In this document: piece after piece, positions 1 to 13,141 of the stretch | Numbering within the stretch: position 1 is the first letter of the stretch | How the letters are laid out: every line of letters begins with the position of its first letter | NCBI RefSeq assembly: GCF_011927695.1 | Contig: NZ_JAATJE010000001.1 | Coordinates: forward strand, 310,001 to 374,000 | Reading direction: 5' to 3' | Source: Sphingomonas jejuensis | GTDB lineage: Bacteria; Pseudomonadota; Alphaproteobacteria; Sphingomonadales; Sphingomonadaceae | DNA length: 64,000 nt | Translations under genes and position numbers: made by a program | Notes under the pieces: model-generated | What the model was told of the DNA's origin: nothing | Seen by the model: the letters and a program-made list of their open reading frames with translations, nothing else | The model's database searches: none

Positions 1-86
1 GTCGCCGCGGGTGCGGCCGCACAGCCGCTGCCGAACAGCGCGATCAGGGGGGCGAAGGGGGCAAGCAGCCGGGCAAGCAGGGTCAT
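1..86 (-). CDS. Exported lipoprotein-like protein, N-terminal fragment
   Basis: Only the first 28 codons lie in the window; the gene runs off the left edge. The reading begins MTLLARLLAPFAPLIALFGS and continues GCAAAPAA. This is a short positive start, a hydrophobic core and a cysteine followed by an Ala/Pro-rich stretch, so it looks like a secretory or lipoprotein signal peptide. It lies 44 bases downstream of the TraB/GumN gene on the same strand. Sphingomonads often carry tandem TraB/GumN genes, so a second copy is a reasonable guess, but the domain itself is not visible. Confidence 0.5.
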   Translation of the reverse strand, partial: MTLLARLLAPFAPLIALFGSGCAAAPAA

Positions 87-130
87 GCTGCGCGCCTAGC
101 GGCCGGCGGCTGAACGGCCGGCAACATCGT

Positions 131-1030
131 TCACGGCGCGACACGCTCCGCAGTGACCGCGGCCTGGGCCAGGTGGTGCTGCACGCTGTCCGGCCCCACC
201 AGGTGCGCCGCGCCCACGGCCAGCAGCACGGTGCCGGGCTTTTCCAGCCGGTCGGCGATCCATGCCGCCCAGTTGGCGTTGCGCCGGTCGAGCAGCACGC
301 GCCGCATTTCCGGATCGCGCGGCCAGTCCCGCGTCACGGCGTCGAGGCCGGGCACGTCGCCGTTGCTCCAGGTGCGCAGCAGTTCCTCGCCCACCAGCTC
401 GTTCTGGTCGATGCCGTCGAGCGCTTCCTGCAGGAACCGGATCTGAAGGGGGCTGGGCACCGCGTTCAGCAGCGACAGCTGCGCCTCCATGCCCTCGATC
501 TCGCCAACCGTCTTGCCGGCCTCGCGCGCCTTTCCGCTCAGCACCGTCTCGACACCCAGCGCATCCGTTGTCAGCCGCCCGCGCCCGCGCGGTTCCAGCC
601 CGCCGAGCAGGAAGGCCGCGAACCAGGGCTTGAACCGGTCGATCATCGCGCCCGGGCCGCCGCTGCGGGCAAGCGCCAGGTCGTAGCGCTGGCGGTATGC
701 CTGCGGCACGCGGTCGCGCAGCGACTTGCCTTCCGGCAGCATCAGCCCGGCAACGAAGTTCTGCGCCGTTTCGGTGGCGCCGGCGCCTTCCGGCTCCACC
801 GTCTCGAAGATCACTTCGTCGGCCGCGTCGAACGCCGCCACCACCGGTCCGCGATACCAGTCGACGCCGGGCGGCAGCGCGTGCACCGTCCCGAACAGGT
901 AGATTGTCGTATCCGCATCCGCGACGCGCCACAGCGCCGGCCCGGCCCCCGGTGCGGTCGCGGCCGGCTCCGCCTGGGCCGGCGCGATCGCCAGCATCGT
1001 TCCCGCAAGCCAAAGCACAACTCGCCGCAT
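131..1030 (-). CDS. TraB/GumN family exported protein
   Basis: The protein has 299 residues. It starts with a signal peptide (MRRVVLWLAGTMLAIAPAQA, likely cleaved after AQA) and continues with the TraB/GumN fold. The N-terminal signature YLFGTVH (about residues 41-47) and the C-terminal signature LLAVGAAHLVG carry the two conserved GxxH-type motifs of the family, which is related to the TIKI metalloproteases. Length is normal. The open frame extends much further upstream, but the signal peptide fixes the start at 1030. No specific substrate is known for bacterial members. It is divergent from glyQ across 141 bases. Confidence 0.85.
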   Translation of the reverse strand: MRRVVLWLAGTMLAIAPAQAEPAATAPGAGPALWRVADADTTIYLFGTVHALPPGVDWYRGPVVAAFDAADEVIFETVEPEGAGATETAQNFVAGLMLPEGKSLRDRVPQAYRQRYDLALARSGGPGAMIDRFKPWFAAFLLGGLEPRGRGRLTTDALGVETVLSGKAREAGKTVGEIEGMEAQLSLLNAVPSPLQIRFLQEALDGIDQNELVGEELLRTWSNGDVPGLDAVTRDWPRDPEMRRVLLDRRNANWAAWIADRLEKPGTVLLAVGAAHLVGPDSVQHHLAQAAVTAERVAP

Positions 1031-1171
1031 CGCACGCTCCCGGACGCCCTTCCTCACAATCCCCGAGCACCCGGCCGCACGCAAGCGGCCAGCGCATCCC
1101 GCCGCGGGACGCTTGTTCATCATAGTCGCTGCCATTGACCCGCCCGCCGGCTTTGCGCCAAGGCCGGGCAC

Positions 1172-2040
<869 letters not shown>

Positions 2041-2044
<4 letters not shown>

Positions 2045-4248
2045 GCGATATCCTGCTCGAACTGCTGTCGGAGGAAATCCCCGCCCGCATGCAGGCCAAG
2101 GCCGAGGCCGACCTCGCCCGCCTGTTCACGGCCGAGCTGGCGAAGGCGGGCATCGACGCAGGCTCGGTCGAAACCTTCGCCACGCCCCGCCGCCTCGCGC
2201 TGATCGCGCGCGGCCTTCCCGCCGAGACGGCCGCTGTCAGCGAGGAGACGAAGGGCCCGCGTGCGTCCGCGCCGCCGCAGGCGCTGGAAGGCTTCCTGCG
2301 CAAGACCGGCCTCACGCGTGAGCAGCTCCAGGAGCGTGACGGCGTGCTCTATGCCGTGGTCGAGCGGCCCGGCCGTGCCACGGCGGACGTGCTTGCCGAC
2401 GCGATCCCGGCCATCGTCCGCGCCTTTCCCTGGCCCAAGTCGATGCGCTGGGGCGCAGCGTCGCTGTCGACCGAAAGCCTGCGCTGGGTCCGCCCGCTGC
2501 AGGGCATCGTCGCGCTGCTGGACGACGCGGTCGTGCCGGTCCAGGTCGCGGGCGTGACGAGCGGGCGCATAACCGCCGGGCACCGCTTCCACCACCCTGC
2601 GCCGGTCACGATCCCGAGCCCCGACGCCTATGTCGAGACGCTGCGCGCCGCCCATGTCATCGCGTCCGCCGACGCGCGCCAGCAGGTCATCCGGTCGCGC
2701 GCCGCCGACCTTGCGGCGGCCGAAGGGCTGAGCGTCATTCCCGACGACGGGCTGGTCGCGGAGAATGCCGGCCTGACCGAATGGCCCGTGCCGCTGCTCG
2801 GTCGGTTCGATCCCGATTTCCTCCAGGTCCCGCGCGAGGTGATCCAGCTCACGCTGCGCACCAACCAGAAATATTTCGTCTGCGCCGACAGCGCCGGCGA
2901 CCTGGCGCCCGCCTTTATCTGCGTCGCCAACATCGATGCGACCGACGGCGGCGCGCGGATCGTCGACGGCAACCGCCGGGTGCTGGCAGCACGCCTGTCC
3001 GACGCGCGCTTCTTCTGGGAGCAGGACCTGAAGGTTCCGCTCGACGAGCAGGCGGCAAAGCTCGGCCAGATCGTCTTCCACGAAAAGCTCGGCACCGTCG
3101 CCGACAAGGTCGAGCGGGTGGCAAAGCTCGCCCGCTGGCTGGTGGAAGAAGGCATCGTACCCGGCGGCGATCCCGATCAGGCAGAGCGCGCCGCGCGCCT
3201 CGCCAAGGCCGATCTCGTGACCCAGATGGTCGGCGAGTTTCCCGAGCTTCAGGGCATCATGGGTGGCCATTATGCCCGCGCGCAGGGTGAGCCCGATGCC
3301 GTCGCCGACGCGGTGCGCGACCATTACAAGCCGGTCGGGCAGGGCGATGCGGTCCCCGCCGCGCCCGTGACGCTGGCGGTCAGCCTCGCCGACAAGCTGG
3401 ACACGCTCGCCGCCTTCTTCCTGATCGAGGATACGCCGACCGGATCGCGCGACCCGTTCGCGCTCCGCCGCGCCGCGCTGGGCGTCATTCGCCTGATCCT
3501 CGACAACGGCCTGCGCGGCAGTCTGGGGCGCTGGTCGACCCGCGCGACCGACCTTCACCTGCACGACCTCCTCCTGTCGCAGGGAACGGAGGTGCCGCAG
3601 GCACCGCTCTACCTTGAGGTGCACGGCGACGATCGCCGGCTGAAGGCGGGCGACCGCGATCTTCTCCGCTTTCCGGTGGCGGCGGACGCAGCGCGCTACC
3701 CGGGTCTTGCCGCCACCGGGCTCCACCCGGGCCCGCTCGCGGCCTTCTTCGCCGACCGGCTGAAGGTGCAGCAGCGCGAGGCGGGTGTCCGGCACGACCT
3801 GATCGATGCCGTGTTCGCGCTGGGTGGAGAGGACGATCTGGTCCGCCTGCTTGCCCGCGTCCATGCGCTCCAGGCGTTTGTCGCGACGGAGGACGGCCTC
3901 AACCTCCTTGCCGGCTACAAGCGCGCGGCCAACATCCTGAAGAAGGAAGGCGTGGACGCCGTCGCGGCGGAGCAGCCGGCCCCGTCCTACGCTCCCGATC
4001 CGGCCGAGGCCGCGCTCGTCGCCGCGCTCGACGCGGCCGAGCCGCGCGCCCGCGCGGCTGTGGAGGAAGAGCGGTTCGGCGACGCGATGGCGGCGCTGGC
4101 CTCGCTCCGCCGGCCGATCGACAGCTTCTTCGACGAGGTCACGGTGAACGACGCCGATCCGGCCAAGCGCGCGGCACGGCTGGCGCTGCTTGCCCGCATC
4201 CGGGCCGCCGTCCACGGCGTTGCCGACTTCTCCCGGATCGAGGGGTGA
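2041..4248 (+). CDS. glyS: Glycyl-tRNA synthetase beta subunit
   Basis: The tRNA-binding beta subunit, 735 residues from the GTG at 2041. I chose this start because it gives the family N-terminus [18 protein letters not shown] and a GTGA overlap with the glyQ stop; a GTG three codons upstream (2032) is also in frame. The sequence follows the normal beta-subunit pattern, including the HD-like central part and a C-terminal helical anticodon-binding region (SFFDEVTVN). It forms an operon with glyQ. Confidence 0.97.
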
Positions 4249-4313
4249 TCAACGCTCCCGCTACCGCTATTCCACCTTTCTCCGCCTGACGGGCGCCAAT
4301 CCAAGGGACGAGC

Positions 4314-6998
<2,685 letters not shown>

Positions 6999-7007
6999 GC
7001 GCGCCGC

Positions 7008-7080
7008 GGCACGCCCTCACCCCCCGATCGAACGATCGCGGGGCGGGCGTGCCCGGTGGCCGGCGGAGAGATCCGCCGGC
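7008..7080. terminator. Two strong hairpins between convergent genes
   Basis: The first structure is nested: GGCACGCCC (7008-7016) pairs with GGGCGTGCC (7045-7053), enclosing CCCCGATCG and CGATCGCGGGG arms around an AA loop. The second is a perfect 9-bp stem, GCCGGCGGA (7059-7067) with TCCGCCGGC (7072-7080), closed by GAGA. They lie between the stop of ppdK and the stop of the convergent minus-strand gene, so bidirectional termination is likely. There is no clear T tract on either side. Confidence 0.7.
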
Positions 7081-7089
7081 GCCCCCGGG

Positions 7090-7620
7090 TCAGCGGCCTT
7101 CGCGCAGCGCGCGGGCCTGGCCGCGCCAGTCCTCGTTCCGGATGGTGCCGGGCGCCAGGCCATGGCGACGCTCGATCTCCTCGGCGCGCGAGTCGTCCAG
7201 CGTTTCGACATCATGGTAGCTGTGGAGCCCTTCCTCGGCCAGGCGCGCCCGGCCATCCGGGCCGATGCCGCGGATCCGGCCCAGATCGTCGCCTGAACGC
7301 GTCGTCGACGCCGTGCCGGCGGAGGCTGCTGCTGCCGCCGTGGTTGCCGCCGCCACCGGTGCCGCCGCGCGCGACCGCTCGAGCTCGCGGTGGTTCCGCT
7401 CCAGCTCACGGTGGTTCTTTTCAAGCGCTTCGTAGCGGGTCTGCTCCGCCTTCAGCGCTTCGGCATGCGCGGTGCGGTCTGCGGCGCGGGCGGCATGTTC
7501 CTCGTCATAGCGCGCGCGCCACTTCTTGCCGCCCGAGCTGGACAGCAATCCCAGCACCCAGCCGAACACCAGCACCAGACCGACGATCACCCATTCGGTC
7601 AGCGTGAACGAGAACGCCAT
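7090..7620 (-). CDS. Membrane-anchored coiled-coil protein with helix-hairpin-helix-like C-terminus
   Basis: The protein has 176 residues and unknown function. One membrane segment (about 7-25, WVIVGLVLVFGWVLGLL) is followed by a charged coiled coil (about 35-82) with a tandem NHRELERNHRELER repeat, then an Ala-rich linker (83-106). The C-terminal domain contains LGRIRGIGPDGRARLAEEGL, like the helix-hairpin-helix repeats found in many small alphaproteobacterial proteins. The start has AAGGAGAGG upstream. It follows tadC by 63 bases on the same strand, but nothing in it suggests a pilus role. Confidence 0.8.
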   Translation of the reverse strand: MAFSFTLTEWVIVGLVLVFGWVLGLLSSSGGKKWRARYDEEHAARAADRTAHAEALKAEQTRYEALEKNHRELERNHRELERSRAAAPVAAATTAAAAASAGTASTTRSGDDLGRIRGIGPDGRARLAEEGLHSYHDVETLDDSRAEEIERRHGLAPGTIRNEDWRGQARALREGR

Positions 7621-7683
7621 CCCACCTCTCCTTCGTGTCGGAGCGGTAACGAAGCGCCTCGTTCGCCGTTCCGGCGCCCCCGG

Positions 7684-8670
7684 TCAGAAGGCGTCGGAGA
7701 TGGAGCAGGCCGCCGGGCCCAGGATCACGATGAACAGCACGGGCAGGATGAACAGGATGAGCGGCACGGTCATGATCGCGGGCAACCGGGCCGCCTTTTC
7801 CTCCGCGCGCATCATGCGCTCGTTTCGGAACTCGGCCGACAGCACGCGTAGCGCGGAGGCGAGGGGGGTGCCGTACTTCTCCGTCTGGATCATGGTGGTG
7901 ACCACGCCGCGCACCGCGTCCAGGTCGATGCGGTTCGACAGGTTCTCGAACGCCTGGCGCCGGTCGGTGAGGAAGCCGAGCTCGATGGAGGTCAGCGCGA
8001 ACTCGTCGCCCAGCTCCGGATAGGCGCGGCCAAGCTCGCGGGCGACGCGGGCAAAGGCCGCATCCACCGTCAGGCCGGCTTCCGCGCAGATCACCAGCAG
8101 GTCCAGCGCATCGGGCAGGCCCTTGCGGATCGCGTCCGACCGCTTGGTCACCTTGTTCTGCAGCCACAGGTCGGGTGCCTTGTAGCTGCCGATCAGCACG
8201 GCGGCGACCAGGCCGAACTTCTTGAACGGCGTCCAGTCCGGGAAATAGTCGATGCCGTAGACCAGGACGAGGATGGAGATGCCGAACACGATCGGCAGCA
8301 CCAGCCGGCCGAAGATGACCGCCACGGCGGCATCCTTCGACCGGATGCCGGCCTGCATCAGCTTCTTCTGCGCGGCCTTCAGCTGCTCGTCCTGCAGCAC
8401 GCGCAGGCCGGACAGCATGGCGCGCATGCGGTCGGTGGTCTCGTTCTTGGCGACCAGCTTGGCACGCCGCTTGGACGTCGACGCCGTGATGCCGGCCTTC
8501 AGCTGCTCGCGCCGGTCGGCCAGCGCCTTGACGCGGCGGCCCATCGGATTGCGCGCGGTGGTCGCGGCATACAAGGCGACCAGCACCATCATGCAGGCAA
8601 CCGCGCTCAGCAGCGTCGCGACCCAGATCACGTCGATGCCGAAGATGGTGGGTCCGGGGGTCTCGCCCAT
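7684..8670 (-). CDS. tadC: Tad pilus inner-membrane platform protein TadC
   Basis: The 328-residue protein has a type II secretion F-type fold. An N-terminal membrane segment (about 12-37) is followed by a cytoplasmic helical domain, a second hydrophobic pair (about 105-145), a helical F domain with LPDALDLLVICAEAGLTVD, and a C-terminal membrane segment (LPAIMTVPLILFILPVLFIV). TadB and TadC together form the inner-membrane platform on which the Tad ATPase acts to extrude Flp pili. It is the last pilus gene of the operon, 27 bases after tadB. Confidence 0.93.
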   Translation of the reverse strand: MGETPGPTIFGIDVIWVATLLSAVACMMVLVALYAATTARNPMGRRVKALADRREQLKAGITASTSKRRAKLVAKNETTDRMRAMLSGLRVLQDEQLKAAQKKLMQAGIRSKDAAVAVIFGRLVLPIVFGISILVLVYGIDYFPDWTPFKKFGLVAAVLIGSYKAPDLWLQNKVTKRSDAIRKGLPDALDLLVICAEAGLTVDAAFARVARELGRAYPELGDEFALTSIELGFLTDRRQAFENLSNRIDLDAVRGVVTTMIQTEKYGTPLASALRVLSAEFRNERMMRAEEKAARLPAIMTVPLILFILPVLFIVILGPAACSISDAF

Positions 8671-8697
8671 GTCCTGTTCCGATCCGTCCGTGCCTGC

Positions 8698-9669
8698 TTA
8701 GATTTCGAAAGCGATCATGCGCGACATGATGAAGGCGCCGATCGACATCCACACGAGCCCGCCGCCACCTGCGATCATCAGCCGCTGGTCGACGAAGAAG
8801 CCGCCCATGTAGCTGGCGTTCACGAAGTAGATCAGCACGAACACGATGAAGGGCAGCGACCCGATGATGTAGGCCGACGCCTTGGATTCGGACGACATCG
8901 CCTTGATCTTCAGCTTCATCTGGCCGCGCTTGCGCAACACTTCCGCCAGGTTGGCGAGCGTCTCGGCCAGGTTGCCGCCGGTCTCGCGCTGGATGGCGAG
9001 CGCGATCACGAAGAACTGGAACTCGGGCGTGCCCAGCCGGTCGGCGGTGTCCTGCAGCGCCAGGTCCATGGTGCGGCCGATCTTGATCTTGTCGGACACC
9101 TGGCGGAACTCCTCGCCCACCGGCCCCGGAATCTCGTTGGCGACCACGTTCAGCGTTTCGGAGATTGGAAGGCCGGCGCGCAGACCGCGCACCAGCAGCT
9201 CGATGGCGTCCGGGAACTTGGCGGTGAAGGCGCCCGTGCGCTTCTTGATGAGGAAGCCGATCACCATGTGCGGCAGACCCAGCCCGGCAAGCAGCCCGAC
9301 CATCAGCGCCAGGAGCACGGGCATGCCGCGGGTCAGCAGCAACAGCGCCGTCACCACCACGATCGCGGCCGATGCGATGCCGTAATTGCCCACCGACCAG
9401 TTCTTGCCGGTCATGGCGATGCGCTTTTTCAAAAGCGCGGGGCGGGGCAGGATGGACGCGGCCAGGCTGTCGACGCGGGTGTCGCGGTTGGCGGTGATGC
9501 GGCGCATCTGCGCCTCCATCGTCGTGACGGAGGCGGCACCGGCATAACGTTCCTTCAAGGCGCCGATGCGGCGCTTGGCCGCCTTGTCGCCGGACGGCCC
9601 CGACAGCGCGAAGACGATCAGCGTGGCGGCCACCGCCGCACCCAGCATCGGGATCAGATAATCGAACAC
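8698..9669 (-). CDS. tadB: Tad pilus inner-membrane platform protein TadB
   Basis: The 323-residue protein belongs to the type II secretion F family. It has an N-terminal membrane segment, a central hydrophobic pair (about 95-135) and a cytoplasmic F domain containing FPDAIELLVRGLRAGLPISE, with terminal membrane helices. It partners TadC. It follows cpaE by only 28 bases. In the usual cpa order the ATPase gene cpaF sits at exactly this junction, and here there is no room for it. Confidence 0.93.
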   Translation of the reverse strand: MFDYLIPMLGAAVAATLIVFALSGPSGDKAAKRRIGALKERYAGAASVTTMEAQMRRITANRDTRVDSLAASILPRPALLKKRIAMTGKNWSVGNYGIASAAIVVVTALLLLTRGMPVLLALMVGLLAGLGLPHMVIGFLIKKRTGAFTAKFPDAIELLVRGLRAGLPISETLNVVANEIPGPVGEEFRQVSDKIKIGRTMDLALQDTADRLGTPEFQFFVIALAIQRETGGNLAETLANLAEVLRKRGQMKLKIKAMSSESKASAYIIGSLPFIVFVLIYFVNASYMGGFFVDQRLMIAGGGGLVWMSIGAFIMSRMIAFEI

Positions 9670-9697
9670 GTCGGTGCCGCCCTTCGCTTGAAACGCC

Positions 9698-10981
9698 TTA
9701 CTTCTTGCCCTTGGCGGGCAGCATCGCCTTGAAGCCGCCGATCTTGCCCATCAGCGAGCCACCGGACTTGCCCTTGCCGCCACCGGCGGCCGCCACCTCG
9801 CCGCCGCTGTCCTCCACCAGCCGTTCGGCGAGCTGCAGCAGCGCCTGGCTGGTCTTGGCGCCTTTGCCCGCTTCCGCCAGCGGCTTGCCGAGCTTGGCGG
9901 CCTGCGCGGCGAGCTTGGGGTCGAGCGGCAGGATCACGTCGATCTTGCGCTCCACCGTTGTCTCGAAATCCTTGCGGCTCACCTCGGTCGCACCCGTCGA
10001 CGGCACCTTGTTGCCGACCAGGATGACGCGCGATTGCGGCGCGTTGGCCTTCAGCCAGCCCAGGATGCGGATCGTGTCGCGAGCCGCCGCCAGCGTCAGT
10101 TCGGTCACCAGCACGGTTGCGTTGACGTCGCCGACCAGGTGCGGGTGCTGCACCAGCATCGCGCGCGGCAGGTCCACCACCGTGCATTCGAACGCAGACT
10201 TCATCTCTTCCTGCAGCTGGAAGAACGCGGTGCCTTCCGACATCAGCGGCTGGCTGATCGGCGCCTCGGCCGACAGCACGGCCAACCGCTCGTTGGCGCG
10301 CACCATCGCGCGTTCGATGAACAGCCCGTCGATGCGGCTGGGGTTCTCGATCGCATCGGTCAGGCCGCGGCCCGGCTCCAGGTCGAGCGCGAGCGCGCCC
10401 GTGCCGAAGTGCACGTCCAGGTCGAGGAGCGCGGTGGAGCGCCCGTTCTTCTCGCCCAGCAGCCAGGCGAGCGAGCTCGCCACGGTGGATGCGCCGGCGC
10501 CGCCGCGGGTGCCGATCACCGCCGTCATCAGGTGCGGACGGTCGATGCCCTGCTCGACATGCTTGGGCGTGCTCAGCACCGCCTGCGCGGTCGCCAGCGA
10601 TTCGCGCAGCTGGTCGGGGCTGAACGGCTTCAGCAGGTAATCCTGGATGCCGCTGGCCACCAGGTCGCGGTACAGGCGCACGTCGTTCACCTGGCCGGCG
10701 GCGATCACCACCGTGCCGGGCTCGCAGACCTCGGCCAGAGCGTTGATGTCGTTCAGCGGGTCGTTCGACTCGGTCATGTCCACGAACAGGATGTTCGGGC
10801 TGGCCGACACGGACAGCGACTGCACGGCATTGCGCAGGCCGCCCTTGTTGACGCCCTCCGGTGCCCAGCCGAGCTCGGCCACGACCGGGCGCATCACCTC
10901 GGCCGTCGCCTCGTCGCACACGAATGCAGAGAAGGGTTCCCGCAGGGCGCCGGAGCGGCCCGGACTCCAGGGTGCGTTCAT
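9698..10981 (-). CDS. cpaE: Pilus assembly ATPase-like protein CpaE/TadZ
   Basis: The 427-residue protein consists of an N-terminal receiver-like domain (about 18-135, with DYLLKPFSPDQLRE) and a MinD/ParA-type domain (about 150-375). The Walker A segment reads GTRGGAGASTVA, without the signature lysine of true ParA proteins, as is known for CpaE/TadZ. The family localises the pilus machinery at the pole. The tail (about 392-427) is rich in Gly and Lys. It starts one base after the cpaD stop. Confidence 0.93.
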   Translation of the reverse strand: MNAPWSPGRSGALREPFSAFVCDEATAEVMRPVVAELGWAPEGVNKGGLRNAVQSLSVSASPNILFVDMTESNDPLNDINALAEVCEPGTVVIAAGQVNDVRLYRDLVASGIQDYLLKPFSPDQLRESLATAQAVLSTPKHVEQGIDRPHLMTAVIGTRGGAGASTVASSLAWLLGEKNGRSTALLDLDVHFGTGALALDLEPGRGLTDAIENPSRIDGLFIERAMVRANERLAVLSAEAPISQPLMSEGTAFFQLQEEMKSAFECTVVDLPRAMLVQHPHLVGDVNATVLVTELTLAAARDTIRILGWLKANAPQSRVILVGNKVPSTGATEVSRKDFETTVERKIDVILPLDPKLAAQAAKLGKPLAEAGKGAKTSQALLQLAERLVEDSGGEVAAAGGGKGKSGGSLMGKIGGFKAMLPAKGKK

Positions 10982-10982
10982 C

Positions 10983-11627
10983 TTAGTTTCCTCCCGTGCT
11001 TTCGCGGCGCAGACCGTCTTCGAACCCGGTCGGCGTGCGGTCGCGGTACAGTTTCAGCGCCTTGGACGGGTTCGCGTCCACGCTTCGGCCGGGCTCACGC
11101 CCGCGCACCAGGTCCTGCGGATCGGCGACCATCGCCGCCAGGTTGCGGTTGGTGGCGCAGCCATAGTTGGACGTCGTCGACGCCGTGAAGTCGGGGTAGG
11201 GCGCGCCCGTCCAGTCGGGGCAGTTCGGCACGATCGCGGCCGTGCGGCTCACGACCACGCGCACCGCGCCCGGCGTCACCTCGCCCGCGGTCGGCCCCGC
11301 GGTCGGCGCGACGTCGATGCCCCAGCGCGACGCCACGGCCGCCACTTCCTGGCGCGTCACCTCGTTGTTCAGGCCGCTCCTGTCGTCGATGCCGACGCGG
11401 TCGCCGTAGCGAAGACCGATCGTCTCAAACCAGCCGGACAGCCGCTGCGCCTCGCCCGGCGCCAGCGTCGCGCCGCCGCCCGTCGCCGCGTCGAACACGT
11501 GATCGGTGCGCGACACGATCGGCTGCTTGATCGACTCGATGCCCGGGTTGCTGGTGATGCACCCCGCCAGCGGCATGGTGCCCAGTGCCAGCAGCAGCGC
11601 GGTGGATGCTCTCAGATGCTTTGTCAT
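10983..11627 (-). CDS. cpaD: Pilus assembly lipoprotein CpaD
   Basis: The 214-residue protein carries a lipoprotein signal peptide (MTKHLRASTALLLALGTMPL followed by AGC, lipid Cys at 23). The body matches the CpaD family, which supports the outer-membrane secretin. The segment SNYGCATNRNLAAMVADPQDLVRG near the C-terminus is the most conserved part. The open frame extends upstream, but the lipobox fixes the start at 11627, 13 bases after cpaC. Confidence 0.9.
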   Translation of the reverse strand: MTKHLRASTALLLALGTMPLAGCITSNPGIESIKQPIVSRTDHVFDAATGGGATLAPGEAQRLSGWFETIGLRYGDRVGIDDRSGLNNEVTRQEVAAVASRWGIDVAPTAGPTAGEVTPGAVRVVVSRTAAIVPNCPDWTGAPYPDFTASTTSNYGCATNRNLAAMVADPQDLVRGREPGRSVDANPSKALKLYRDRTPTGFEDGLRRESTGGN

Positions 11628-11640
11628 CGTTCGGGCCCTG

Positions 11641-13140
11641 TCAGAAGGAGAAGCCGGGCGCGGGCGCCGCGGCGGCCGAGGCCTGGGTGGCGATCGCCGG
11701 GCTGGACGCCGCGCCGATCGCAGGCATGGAGGCTCCGTCCGGCGCCACCTGCACGGGCGCGCCGGTCTGCGGCACCGGTCGACCCTCCGTCCGGCCGTCA
11801 CGCTCGGACCCGAGGATCAAGCGCTGCGCATCGGTCGGCCCGCGATAGCCGTCGGTCGGCAGCGCGATCTGGTTGGCCGACACCGGCCGCACCAGATAGG
11901 GCGTGACCACGATCATCAACTCGGTTTCCGCGCGCTGGAAGCGGTTGGATCGGAACAGCGCACCGATGATGGGGATGTCGCCGAGCCCCGGCGCCTTGTT
12001 GAACGTATTGTTGTGCCGGTTGGACAGGAGCCCGCCGATCACGAAGCTTTGCCCCGATCCCAGCTCCACCGTGGTCTCCGCACGGCGGGTGGTGATGCCC
12101 GGGATCTCGAAATCGTTCAGCGTCACCGACCCGACCGATGTCAGCTCCGACACTTCGGGCCGCACGCGGATCGAGATGCGCCCGTCGCTCATCACAATCG
12201 GCGTGAAGGACAGGCTGACGCCATATTGCTTGTATTCGACCGACACGTTGCCGAGCCCCGACGACAGCGGGATGGGGATCTCGCCGCCGGCCAGGAAGCT
12301 TGCGGTCTCGCCCGACAGCGCGGTCAGGTTCGGGTTGGCGAGCGTGGTGACGCTGCCGTTGTTCTCGGCAAGGTCCAGCGTCGCTAGCACGTTGAGCCCG
12401 AACAGGTTGCCCGCGCCAGCCAGCGTCGTGCCAACGGCTGAGCTCTGCGGGAATTCATAGCTCACGCCCCCGCCCGGCTGCCCCGTGATCGTGCCAGCAT
12501 TACCCTGCGCGATCCCGAACAGGAAACCGCCCGTCGAGTCCCGGCTCAGCAGGTTCACGCCGATCTGGCGCGAGATGTCGCGGCTCACCTCGGCGATGCG
12601 CACCTGCAGGTTCACCTGCTGCGGCGTTGCCGTGCGCAGCCGGCTGATCACCTGGGTGTTCGCGCCGACAAAGGCGGTCACCAGGCGCTCGGCCTCGGCG
12701 GCATCCTCCGGGTTGGCGACGGTGCCGGTCAGGAGCACGAGGCCGTTCATCGGCGTCGCGCGCAGCTCGGCCTCCGGCATCGCCAGCGACAGCATCTGGT
12801 CGATCGTCTCGACATTCTGGCCGACGCGGACAGTGGACGAATAGACAACCGTGCCGTTGCGGCTGGTGGCGGAAACCGTCGTCTCGCCCGCATCCTTGCC
12901 GAACACGTAGATCTGGGTGGGCGAGCGCACCTGGACGTCCGCCACCGCCGGATTGGCGACGAAGACATCGGTGATCGGCGCATCCAGCGTCATCAGGCGG
13001 CTGCCGCCCTTGGACAGGCTGAGCACCGTCTCCGGCGCCTGCATCCGCTGCTGGGCGAAGGCGTCGCCCGGCGTCATGGTGGCCGTGGCCGTGGCCAGCG
13101 CGAGGAGCGCTGCCGAGCCCAGGCTGTTCAACTTCAGCAT
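11641..13140 (-). CDS. cpaC: Tad pilus outer-membrane secretin CpaC/RcpA
   Basis: The protein has 499 residues from the start at 13140. A signal peptide ending DAFAQQ is followed by an N-terminal pilus/secretin domain with VLSLSKGGSRLMTLDAPI, a BON-like region (about 95-160) and the C-terminal secretin domain ending in the conserved MIVVTPYLVRPV. It forms the outer-membrane pore for Flp pilus export. An upstream in-frame ATG at 13176 would overlap cpaB, so the start with the clean signal peptide is preferred. Confidence 0.93.
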   Translation of the reverse strand: MLKLNSLGSAALLALATATATMTPGDAFAQQRMQAPETVLSLSKGGSRLMTLDAPITDVFVANPAVADVQVRSPTQIYVFGKDAGETTVSATSRNGTVVYSSTVRVGQNVETIDQMLSLAMPEAELRATPMNGLVLLTGTVANPEDAAEAERLVTAFVGANTQVISRLRTATPQQVNLQVRIAEVSRDISRQIGVNLLSRDSTGGFLFGIAQGNAGTITGQPGGGVSYEFPQSSAVGTTLAGAGNLFGLNVLATLDLAENNGSVTTLANPNLTALSGETASFLAGGEIPIPLSSGLGNVSVEYKQYGVSLSFTPIVMSDGRISIRVRPEVSELTSVGSVTLNDFEIPGITTRRAETTVELGSGQSFVIGGLLSNRHNNTFNKAPGLGDIPIIGALFRSNRFQRAETELMIVVTPYLVRPVSANQIALPTDGYRGPTDAQRLILGSERDGRTEGRPVPQTGAPVQVAPDGASMPAIGAASSPAIATQASAAAAPAPGFSF

Positions 13141-13141
13141 C